Assembly (NCBI GenBank): GCA_946622085.1
Contig: CAMOPD010000004.1
Location: 1 to 33,163, forward strand
Length of the DNA: 33,163 nucleotides
Direction: 5' to 3'
Origin: an uncultured Prevotellaceae bacterium
GTDB taxonomy: Bacteria; Bacteroidota; Bacteroidia; Bacteroidales; Bacteroidaceae
Made by a program: the position numbers and the translations under genes. This document shows, piece by piece, positions 8,929 to 16,699 of this stretch. Numbering within the stretch: the stretch's first letter is position 1; the number at the start of each line of letters is the position of its first letter. A model generated the notes under the pieces. That model was not told where the DNA came from. It searched no databases and was given only the letters and a program-made list of their open reading frames with translations.

Positions 8929-9903
8929 GTGAAGCGGCAGAAAAGATTTCAAAACCGAGTGGCAGAGAGCAAGTTTGCCTTGCCGTTGATGCTCGTCTAT
9001 ACGGTGCTGGTGTGGCTGGCTGGAGGGTTGCTCCATGATGTAGACTTCCGGCTGCCCCTCCAGATAGGGCCCCTCTGGGTGCCCTTTCTTTGCATGCTGT
9101 TGTCGGCTCTGCTGATGGCCGAGCTCAACAACATCAATGCGCTTATCCGCATCTATAGCCGCATGGTGTCGTGCTCGTTTCTTGCCCTCACCTGCATGGC
9201 CGCCTTCCTTTTCCCCTCGCTTCAGGGAGCCATAGCCCAGTTGTGCTTCATTGCCTTCTACATCTGTCTTTTCCACACCTATCAGGACAAGGGAGCCGTG
9301 GGGTGGGCGTTCTATGCCTTTTTCTGTCTCGGCATGGCCAGCACCGTGTTTGTGCACATCCTTTTCTTCCTGCCTTTTGTGTGGTATGTCATGGCGCGCT
9401 ATCTGATGACGCTCAGCTGGCGCACGTTCTGGGCTTCGGTCATAGGCATCGTTGCTCCTTATTGGTTTGTGGTGGTCTATTATCTCTTTACCGACAATCT
9501 GATGGGCTTTGCGCGTCATTTCATGCCGTTGGCCCAGTTTGAGCCACTTTTTGTCTTCGCCCAGGTGGGCGAGCACCGCATCGTCACCTTCTTCTTCATC
9601 GTCTTGCTGGCTTTTGTGGGGATGATTCACTTCTGGCGCAACAGCTTCTACGACAAGATTCGCACGCGCATGCTCTTCAATACGTTCATCATGATGGATC
9701 TGCTCGCCATGATTTTCATCGTCTTGCAGCCGCAGCATAGCGACGTCTTGCTGAAATTCATGATTGTGAATACGGCCCCACTCATCGGCCATTTCATAGC
9801 CCTTACCCGCACCCGCATCACCAATGTGGCATTTTGCGTGATGCTGCTGGTCACGCTATTCCTCACGCTCTATAATCTATGGATACCCTCATTGATTTAC
9901 TGA
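8929..9903 (+). CDS. Multi-pass membrane protein of unknown function
   Basis: 324-aa ORF with GTG start and several hydrophobic helices. It ends 25 bp inside the next ORF, and no recognisable catalytic motif was seen. Confidence 0.75.
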   Translation: MKRQKRFQNRVAESKFALPLMLVYTVLVWLAGGLLHDVDFRLPLQIGPLWVPFLCMLLSALLMAELNNINALIRIYSRMVSCSFLALTCMAAFLFPSLQGAIAQLCFIAFYICLFHTYQDKGAVGWAFYAFFCLGMASTVFVHILFFLPFVWYVMARYLMTLSWRTFWASVIGIVAPYWFVVVYYLFTDNLMGFARHFMPLAQFEPLFVFAQVGEHRIVTFFFIVLLAFVGMIHFWRNSFYDKIRTRMLFNTFIMMDLLAMIFIVLQPQHSDVLLKFMIVNTAPLIGHFIALTRTRITNVAFCVMLLVTLFLTLYNLWIPSLIY

Positions 9904-10331
9904 CGAGCTATGGCTATTGGGGCATGCTCATAGCCTCGTTTGTGGCTGGCAGTTTCTTCCCCTTCAGCAGCGAAGCCGTCATGGTCAGTCTTCAGGCAGC
10001 CGGACTTGCCCCCTGGGGGCTGGTTGTCTATGGCACCATAGGCAATGTGCTGGGGAGCCTGTTCAACTATGGCATTGGCCGTCTGGGCCGCCTCGACTGG
10101 ATAGAGCGCTATTTGCACGTGAAGCATGATGACCTCGACCGTGCCCAGCGGTTTCTGGCTGGGCGCGGCGCGTGGATGGGCTTTTTTGCTTTCCTTCCCG
10201 TCATCGGTACAGGCATCTCCATCGTTTTAGGGCTGATGCGTGCCAACTTTCTCGTTGCCATGTTGAGCATAGCCATAGGCAAATTCCTGCGCTATGCTGT
10301 CCTTGTGTGGGGTGCGGGATTGTTGCTTTAG
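9879..10331 (+). CDS. Small DedA/YqaA-like (SNARE-associated/VTT domain) membrane protein
   Basis: MDTLIDLLTSYGYWGMLIASFVAGSFFPFSSEAVMVSLQAAGL...GNVLGSLFNYGIGRLGR...FLPVIGTGISIVLGLMRANF resembles the YqaA/DedA pattern. Confidence 0.85.
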   Translation: MDTLIDLLTSYGYWGMLIASFVAGSFFPFSSEAVMVSLQAAGLAPWGLVVYGTIGNVLGSLFNYGIGRLGRLDWIERYLHVKHDDLDRAQRFLAGRGAWMGFFAFLPVIGTGISIVLGLMRANFLVAMLSIAIGKFLRYAVLVWGAGLLL

Positions 10332-10359
10332 CGTCGTTTCCTCCCAGATTCTTTTCTCC

Positions 10360-11361
10360 CTATCTATTCATTGCACCGCAGTGGGGGCAAATGCCCTTCT
10401 CGTGCAGTGGCTGGCCGCAATGGCCGCAAATGTAGTTGTCGTGGGAGTCGGATAGATAGGTCTTGACGGCGAAGTAGAAATAGACCACGAGCAACACGTA
10501 GCCTATATAATATAAGGTGAAAACGCTGAAGACAATGTAGTTGACGGCACAGATGGCTCCCAGCCCGCACAAGTAGAGTGCCGCCTCTCCTATGGGAAGC
10601 TTGTGACGCACCACGTCGGCCGTGGCAATGGCCACGATGATGATGGCCCACACCGATACCAGGAACACCGAGAGCAGTGGCGGCACCACGAAGGGGTTGA
10701 GCGTGGGATGGAAGTAGAAGTGGCGCCACATGTCGGGGGCAAAGGTCTGTATCGAGGCGTAGAGTGTAGCCGAAGTGGCCACGAGCAGTGCCAGCAGGGT
10801 GGGGTAGAACGAGTCGATGTCGTTGAAATGCACAATCTTCGCATTGCGCCGGAAAATCATTCTCAGCACATAGGCTACGGCCATGACGCAGATCACCACC
10901 AGGAAGATCAGCATGTGGCTGTCAGAGAATGTGGAGATGAATTGCGAGATGGGGTCGTCGGGGTCGACGCTTTTCAGCAGCTGGCTCTCGTGCACCCATC
11001 CGAAAGTCTGTTGGTCGCGGGCCACTTGCACCCATACGGAGTCTATCGAGTCGGTGGGCAGAATGCGAATGTCGGCCACCACCAGCCGGTCGTGCTCTTT
11101 CACCACGAGCGAGTCGGTGAGCATCTGGTTGACGGCTTCCTCGGGCTGTTGCAACAGCAGCACCAGCGAGTCGGCCTTCACCACAAAGTTGAAGTTCTCG
11201 GTGTAGTGATGCGTCGTGGAGAACGATATAGAGTCCATCTGGCTCTTGGTGAGTTCCATGCCTGCCGGGGCCACGGGCGCGTGCCGGTGATAGCATCCCG
11301 AAAGAATCGTCGTGAGCATACAGGCCACGAGCATCCAGAGCGTTGCATTTCTTTTCGTCAT
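10360..11361 (-). CDS. Putative lipoprotein/membrane protein with SH3-like region, four or more TM helices and a C-terminal zinc ribbon
   Basis: Lipobox-like TILSGC near the N-terminus, a DRLVVADIRILPTDSIDSVWVQVARDQQTFGWVHESQL SH3-like segment, TM helices, and C-terminal CGHCGQPLHEKGICPHCG. ATGA overlap with the upstream gene. Confidence 0.75.
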   Translation of the reverse strand: MTKRNATLWMLVACMLTTILSGCYHRHAPVAPAGMELTKSQMDSISFSTTHHYTENFNFVVKADSLVLLLQQPEEAVNQMLTDSLVVKEHDRLVVADIRILPTDSIDSVWVQVARDQQTFGWVHESQLLKSVDPDDPISQFISTFSDSHMLIFLVVICVMAVAYVLRMIFRRNAKIVHFNDIDSFYPTLLALLVATSATLYASIQTFAPDMWRHFYFHPTLNPFVVPPLLSVFLVSVWAIIIVAIATADVVRHKLPIGEAALYLCGLGAICAVNYIVFSVFTLYYIGYVLLVVYFYFAVKTYLSDSHDNYICGHCGQPLHEKGICPHCGAMNR

Positions 11362-13352
11362 TTCTCCTTTCCTCCTTTCGCGGTTCCATAGACGTTCATC
11401 TGGCAGTTCTTGCAGTCGAATTCCAGGCGGAATTGCCGCCCGTCGGCCAGTTCAAGGAAGAGCGGCTCCTCCCATTGCGGCGCCCTGCCGCCGTGTCTCA
11501 CGCAGTGGCCCAGGGCAAACCTGATGCAGTAGCGGCACTGCATGAGCAGCGGTTCCCTGCCGCCGCCGGCCAGTTCGAAGGCCGGAGCCATGTCTTTCAG
11601 CCCCTCTTTCTCATAGAAAGCTCTTGCCCTGCTGTTGGCTATATTAAATAGGTAGGGCCTGTTGTAGAGCGCCGACCACGATGAGAGCTGGCTGTCATGG
11701 CTTGCCGCTGCCGGCTGCTGCCGCCCGAGGCCGCTGCCTGCGCTCAGGCGGGTTCCGTCGAGACTGGCGGCCACCACTCTCTGCCGCAATTCGCTGAGCA
11801 GGCTTGAGGGCAGGAAGTAACGGTCGGCCTGGCCTTTGACGACCACCTCGCTGCAGGCAAAGGGCGTTCCGCCCAGTCTCTTCAGCTGATTCACCATATT
11901 GTCGTGTTGAGGCTTCTTTGCCTCCTGATGCTCAAAGCGCGTTTCGGCCTTGCCCCATGCGGCTCCCGACTCGGCGTCGAGCATGGTCAGGCAGAAACCG
12001 TCGCCGGTGGCTTCGAGCACCATCGTCACATCCATCTTCCTTTCGGCCGAATGGCCGCTCAGCAAGCGCTCAAACTCCTGGTCGTTGTTTCTGTAGAGAG
12101 CCATTCCGGGCTTCAGCCCTCTGGGCATGCGCAGCGGGTAGAGGCGGTTGCCCCTGGCACTGTTCACGCGGAAGCCCTCCAGTTGGCGCTCTTCGTTGAT
12201 GAAGCAGAGCCCGTCGCCATTGCCGAAGCTGGCCGTTCCTGCCACCGTGATGGCCGCCCGTCCGTTTTCCCTCTCCATCCATTTCACGTTGCCCACAAAT
12301 TCGCCCATGGCCTTCGGTGTGTCGGGCGAAGCCATGTCGGCCACGCGTCCGTGCAGGAAGTAGTGGGTGAACCCGCGGTTGAACGTCTTGCTGAGGTTCG
12401 GCGTGAAGCCATATGTGCATCGCCCTCGCGAAGCCCTCTTGTAGCGGTCGGGGTGGCGGGCAATGATGCTGTTCAGCCTTTCGCTGTAGGCTGCCACCAC
12501 GTTCTTCACGTACACCTCATCCTTCAGCCGCCCCTCAATCTTGAGCGACGAGGCTCCCGCCAGGAGCAGCTCCTCCAGCGCGTCGGCCTGGCACAGGTCT
12601 TTCAGCGAGAGCCAATAACGCTCGCGGCCGAGCGTGCGCCCCGCATGGTCTTTCAGACTGTACTTCATGCGGCACAGCTGAGCACATTCGCCGCGGTTGG
12701 CACTTCGGCCGAAGCAGTATTGCGAGGCATAGCAGAGCCCCGAATAGCTCACGCAGAGCGCTCCGTGCACAAACACCTCCAGCTCTACGTCGGGCACGGC
12801 CTCATGGATGGCCGCAATCTCGCTTGCAGAGAGCTCCCTGGCCAGCACCACGCGGCTGAAGCCCCTGTCTCTGAGCCACTTCACCTTCTCTGCCGTGCGG
12901 TTGTCTGTCTGCGTGGAGGCGTGCACTCGAGAAGCGGCCCCCAGGGGCGAATCCGCTGACGGCAGATAGCCCATGTCCTGCACCAGAAAGGCATCCACGC
13001 CCGCGTCGGCCAGCGAGCCCATCAGCTCTCGGGCCCGCTGCAGTTCGTCCTCATAGACAATGGTGTTCAGCGTGGCATAGACACGGGCTCCGAAGACGTG
13101 GGCCCGCCGGCAGAGCACGCCGATGTCGGCCACGCTGTTGCCCGCAGCCGCCCGAGCACCGAAGTGCTCAGCGCCTATATACACCGCGTCGGCGCCATGC
13201 TCGATGGCAGCCAGTCCGCAGGCCAGATTTCGTGCCGGAGCCAGCAGCTCAATGGGGCGAGGCCCTGCCGTGCTATCTGATGTCGTCAATGTTGTATGGG
13301 GTTTCTTGATACACGTAGTAGTTGATCCAGTTGTTGTAGAGCAGGTTGGCAT
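11358..13352 (-). CDS. U32 family peptidase / RlhA-like protein
   Basis: RPIELLAPARNLACGLAAIEHGADAVYIGAEHFGAR, ELEVFVHGALCVSYSGLCYASQYCFGRSANRGECAQLCR and SLKIEGRLKDEVYVKNVV are U32 hallmarks. Start uncertain: ATG at 13352 overlaps metA by 80 bp, TTG at about 13289 is an alternative. Confidence 0.92.
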   Translation of the reverse strand: MPTCSTTTGSTTTCIKKPHTTLTTSDSTAGPRPIELLAPARNLACGLAAIEHGADAVYIGAEHFGARAAAGNSVADIGVLCRRAHVFGARVYATLNTIVYEDELQRARELMGSLADAGVDAFLVQDMGYLPSADSPLGAASRVHASTQTDNRTAEKVKWLRDRGFSRVVLARELSASEIAAIHEAVPDVELEVFVHGALCVSYSGLCYASQYCFGRSANRGECAQLCRMKYSLKDHAGRTLGRERYWLSLKDLCQADALEELLLAGASSLKIEGRLKDEVYVKNVVAAYSERLNSIIARHPDRYKRASRGRCTYGFTPNLSKTFNRGFTHYFLHGRVADMASPDTPKAMGEFVGNVKWMERENGRAAITVAGTASFGNGDGLCFINEERQLEGFRVNSARGNRLYPLRMPRGLKPGMALYRNNDQEFERLLSGHSAERKMDVTMVLEATGDGFCLTMLDAESGAAWGKAETRFEHQEAKKPQHDNMVNQLKRLGGTPFACSEVVVKGQADRYFLPSSLLSELRQRVVAASLDGTRLSAGSGLGRQQPAAASHDSQLSSWSALYNRPYLFNIANSRARAFYEKEGLKDMAPAFELAGGGREPLLMQCRYCIRFALGHCVRHGGRAPQWEEPLFLELADGRQFRLEFDCKNCQMNVYGTAKGGKEK

Positions 13353-14190
13353 GGGCGCGCCACGTCACCCTCGGCCCCAGCTCGGGCCGGTCGTCGCGAT
13401 AGTAGTTCTGGGGCATCTCCACGTCGTCGCGAACGTCTTTGTCGCGGCGGTATTCGCGGTCCAGCGTGTCGGGGGCATATTCCAGGTGGCCCGTGATGAA
13501 GAACTCCCTTCCGCCGCGCGCCATCACCATGCTCACCCCGCTCTCCTCGCCCTCGGCCAGGATGGTGAGCTCGCCGTGGGCGGCAATGTCGGCCCTGTGC
13601 ACCTCGGTATGTCGGCTGTGCGGCATGCAGAAAGTGTCGTCGAAACCGCGGAAGATGGGCAGTGTGGGCAGCAGCGCCCGCTGCTCAAAGATGCCGAACT
13701 TCTTCTTCTCCAGCGGGTATTTCGGAATGCCATAATAGTAGTACAGACCCGCCTGAGCCGCCCAGCAGATGTAGAGCGTGCTCGTCACGTGGGTCTTGGC
13801 CCAGTCGAATATCTGGCGCATCTCGTCCCAGTAGGTCACCTCCTCAAACGCCATCTGCTCCACGGGTGCGCCCGTGATGATCATCCCGTCGAACTTCTGC
13901 CGGCGCAGTTCGGCAAAATCCTTGTAGAACATCATCATGTGCTCTATCGGCGTGTTCTTGGGCGTGTGGCTCTTCAGCTTCATGAAGTAGATCTCCAGCT
14001 GCAGCGGCGTGTTGGAGAGCAGCCTGATGAGGTCGGTCTCGGTGGTAATCTTCAGCGGCATGAGGTTCAGGATGACAATCTTCAGCGGGCGAATGTCCTG
14101 CGTGGTGGCCCGCGAATGGTCCATCACGAAGATGTTCTCATGCTTCAGCAGCTCAATGGCCGGCAACCGGTCGGGTAGTCTTAGTGGCAT
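13273..14190 (-). CDS. metA: Homoserine O-succinyl/acetyltransferase
   Basis: MPLRLPDRLPAIELLKHENIFVMDHSRATTQDIRPLKIVILNLMPLKITTETDLIRLLSNTPLQ...MIITGAPVEQMAFEEVTYWDE...STLYICWAAQAGLYYYYGIPKY is diagnostic of MetA. Confidence 0.97.
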   Translation of the reverse strand: MPLRLPDRLPAIELLKHENIFVMDHSRATTQDIRPLKIVILNLMPLKITTETDLIRLLSNTPLQLEIYFMKLKSHTPKNTPIEHMMMFYKDFAELRRQKFDGMIITGAPVEQMAFEEVTYWDEMRQIFDWAKTHVTSTLYICWAAQAGLYYYYGIPKYPLEKKKFGIFEQRALLPTLPIFRGFDDTFCMPHSRHTEVHRADIAAHGELTILAEGEESGVSMVMARGGREFFITGHLEYAPDTLDREYRRDKDVRDDVEMPQNYYRDDRPELGPRVTWRAHANLLYNNWINYYVYQETPYNIDDIR

Positions 14191-14274
14191 GGCTTCTTAT
14201 CTTGTTTTTATTTTAATCTGTAGCTATCAGTTTCTATGTTAGGTTTCTCCTTCCTTGGTGCTCCTTTCACCGTG

Positions 14275-14282
14275 CAAAGTTA
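14275..14282 (-). promoter_or_regulatory. Candidate -7 element for the metA cluster
   Basis: TAACTTTG on the minus strand (plus CAAAGTTA) fits TAnnTTTG, about 85 bp upstream of the metA ATG. No clear -33. Confidence 0.45.
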
Positions 14283-14516
14283 GCAAAAAAAAAACTTAAC
14301 GCGCCATTTCGCCGGCGTTTTCTCCCCTTTTCCCTCCATATTGCCGGCCTATGGGTGGGCAGGAGGCGCTATGAGAGGGGCTCCCGGCTTCAGAATGGCC
14401 GACGAACTAAAGTGGAAAAAGCGCTGACGTCAGAGCTTACAGCAACGTGGGTTCGGCGTAAGATGAGTGTTGGAAATCGTTGCGGGAAAGGAATACTTTG
14501 CAGTATAGGCCCCAGA

Positions 14517-14757
14517 ATAAAGGCTTCTCCCTGCCAGGAAAAGTCAAGCGAGCGGGCTGCAAAAACTAAAATCACGACGTGATTCCATGGAATCACGCCA
14601 CGATTCCATAAAATCACGTCACGATTCCATGGAATCACGTCGTGATTTTAGTTTTTCCACGTCGCTCTCTATGTTTTTTCCCGCCTCTGGTGATAGTTGT
14701 GTGCCTTGCCCGCTTTCTTTACCGGGAAACTCTTTGGAAAGCCGCTCGGCGGCATCG
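14517..14757. repeat. Copy 2 of dispersed ~240-bp element (family B) with a 4 x 21-bp palindromic-array core
   Basis: Core 14561-14656: aaaaactaaaatcacgacgtgattccat ... atggaatcacgtcgtgattttagttttt form perfect 28-bp inverted ends around four 21-bp units. Flanks ataaaggcttctccctgcc and ctctggtgatagttgtgtgccttgcccg match copy 1 in the same orientation. Confidence 0.9.
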
Positions 14758-15140
14758 CACAGAATGCTTGACTCGGATTCGCGTCACTGTGCATTGCCTC
14801 AAAAACGGAGAAGCGTGCACAGAGGGTGAAGAAAAGTGCCTGCTGACGGGGAGAGAGCTGCGGGGTTACGGGTTTCGGTCGGCCTCCTTTTTCTTTATTG
14901 ATGTCTGGGGAGTAACTGCCTGACTGTCTTGTTGCCAGAGTGAAGCGAAAAAAGGGAAACAAGCGCATAGCCATGACAGCCGTCGGTGGCCAATGGCGAC
15001 GCGCTGAAAACTGGGGCCTGGAAGCCTGGACAACGCCATTAGCCGACGCTGAGGAAAAGAGGAGCAAGAAAAAAGGCGGGATTGTTCTCGTGCCATTATG
15101 AGGCAGCGAAGCAGGTTAAAGCGTTGATGGGGAGGGCAGA

Positions 15141-15264
15141 AAACAAAAAACCAAGAATGTTTCGCAACATCCTTGGCTCGTTTCTAACTAACTTATTATC
15201 AACTATTCATTACTCTTACGTTGCTTTATGATTTTACAAATGTGTCTGATTGTGAGCAATTTTC
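15141..15264 (-). ncRNA. Candidate orphan small RNA (~125 nt), minus strand
   Basis: Minus-strand promoter-like ATTG-N20-TAATTTTG (15302-15271). At the 3' end is a hairpin ccaaggatgtt-gcga-aacattcttgg (15176-15151) followed by TTTTTTGTTT. No ORF of note, and the next minus-strand gene starts about 950 bp away. Confidence 0.5.
15151..15176 (-). terminator. Rho-independent terminator, minus-strand reading
   Basis: 11-bp stem with one G-T type mismatch and a 4-nt loop. The minus strand continues into TTTTTTGTTTTC. Confidence 0.7.
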
Positions 15265-15322
15265 TGTGTGCAAAATTACTCGTTTCCACACGTTCGGGCA
15301 ATAAAAAAGATGAAAAAAAACA

Positions 15323-15361
15323 CGTAAACGTTTGCGAAACGCCGAAAAATGATTACTTTTG
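15323..15361 (+). promoter_or_regulatory. Promoter plus LacI-type operator of the LacI-family gene
   Basis: CGTAAACGTTTGCG palindrome (15323-15336) contains TTTG (15331-15334). 19 nt later is TACTTTTG (15354-15361), matching the Bacteroidetes -33/-7 pattern. Confidence 0.7.
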
Positions 15362-15389
15362 CAAGTGAAAGACTTAAAAAGCGAGTTGA

Positions 15390-16415
15390 ATGGCTAACCG
15401 CAGACGTACTTCCTTGAAAGATTTAGCAGAAGAGCTGGGGGTGAGCATTGCGACGGTGTCGCGTGCGCTGAGAAACAGCCATGAGGTGGGTGCTGACATG
15501 AAGCAGAAAGTGCAGGCGCTTGCCAAGAAGCTGAACTATCGGCCTAACCCCTTCGCCCAGAGCCTGCGTCGCGAGGCGCCGCGGATGATAGGCGTGGTGG
15601 TTCCCAATCTGGTGACCCACTACTATGCTGCGGTGCTCGACGGCATTGAGGAGACGGCTCGCAAGGCGGGCTATTCGGTGATCAGTGCCAACAGCCATGA
15701 GGATCATGTGCGCGAAGAGGCGGCAGTAGACAATTTCGTCAGTCTGCACGTGGAGGGCATCATTGCCTGTCTGGCACAAGACACGGTGGACTATTCTCAT
15801 TTCGTTGAGATCAACGATATGGGCATTCCGCTGGTTTTCTTCGCGCGTACGTGTCTGCCGGAGCTCTTCTCGTCGGTGACGGCCAACGGCGACGAGGCCG
15901 CCCAGCGGGCCACCGACCATCTGATAGACACAGGCAGCCGCCGCGTGGCCTTCATTGGCGGGCCCAACCATCTTGACATGGTGCGCCGCAGGAAGCATGG
16001 CTATCTGGAGTCGCTGCGCGAGCATGGCATAAGCATCGACCGCACGCTCGTGGTGTGCGGCAAGATAGACTACGACGTGGCCAAGGAGGCCACCGTCCGT
16101 CTGCTCAGCCGCGACGACCGCCCCGACGCCATACTGGCCTTCAACGACATCATCACCTATGCTGCCTTCGACGCCATCAAGGACATGGGGCTGCGCATAC
16201 CGCAGGACGTGGCCATCATAGGATTTACCGAGGGCAACACGTCGGCATTCGTCACTCCCAGGCTGACGGCCATCATGGACCAGTCGTTCCTCACGGGCCA
16301 GAAGGCATGCGAGTTGTTGCTCAGGAATATTCAGGGCGACAAGCGTATATATAAAGAGGTGGTGCCAATGACGCTGAAGATAAGGGAAAGCTCAGACAAG
16401 GGGAGAGGAAAGTGA
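15390..16415 (+). CDS. LacI/GalR family transcriptional regulator
   Basis: N-terminal HTH TSLKDLAEELGVSIATVSRALRNSHEVGADMKQKVQALAKKLNYRPNPFAQSLR, followed by a periplasmic-binding-like domain. Confidence 0.97.
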   Translation: MANRRRTSLKDLAEELGVSIATVSRALRNSHEVGADMKQKVQALAKKLNYRPNPFAQSLRREAPRMIGVVVPNLVTHYYAAVLDGIEETARKAGYSVISANSHEDHVREEAAVDNFVSLHVEGIIACLAQDTVDYSHFVEINDMGIPLVFFARTCLPELFSSVTANGDEAAQRATDHLIDTGSRRVAFIGGPNHLDMVRRRKHGYLESLREHGISIDRTLVVCGKIDYDVAKEATVRLLSRDDRPDAILAFNDIITYAAFDAIKDMGLRIPQDVAIIGFTEGNTSAFVTPRLTAIMDQSFLTGQKACELLLRNIQGDKRIYKEVVPMTLKIRESSDKGRGK

Positions 16416-16480
16416 AGAGTGAAATGTGAAGAGTTAAGAGGGAAGAATGAAGAGGGAAAAGAGAAGAGGGAAATGTGATT
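16408..16480. repeat. Purine-rich degenerate repeat (gaagag/gtgaa motifs)
   Basis: aaagtgaagagtgaaatgtgaagagttaagagggaagaatgaagagggaaaagagaagagggaaatgtg immediately after the LacI stop codon. Confidence 0.7.
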
Positions 16481-16562
16481 GATAGAGGAAAGGGATGCGC
16501 CGGGAGGACCGGCCATCGTTGAATCTCTTGATGTTTTCATTACGATTCAGTCCACGTAGGTG

Positions 16563-16582
16563 GTTAATAAGTATTAACTTTG
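16563..16582 (+). promoter_or_regulatory. Candidate susC promoter with overlapping palindrome
   Basis: GTTAATA-AG-TATTAAC perfect 7-bp inverted repeat (16563-16578) overlapping TAACTTTG (16575-16582). The SusC ATG is at 16700. Confidence 0.5.
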
Positions 16583-16699
16583 CACTTTAATAATAACTGA
16601 CTTATTGGTCGGCCATGGAAAAACATTACCTAAAGAGAAATATGGGCTTGCAGAACAATAATTATTAACCAAATAAAAAACGAACAAAAAAGTGTATCT

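Noticed and set aside
14191-14290. SAM-type riboswitch in the metA leader
   Set aside because: The leader is short (about 75 nt), and I could not identify conserved SAM-I or SAM-II core motifs by eye. An Infernal scan would be decisive.
2448-14656. 21-bp arrays as CRISPR
   Set aside because: No unique spacers between repeats. Units are contiguous with palindromic variation, and no cas genes are present.
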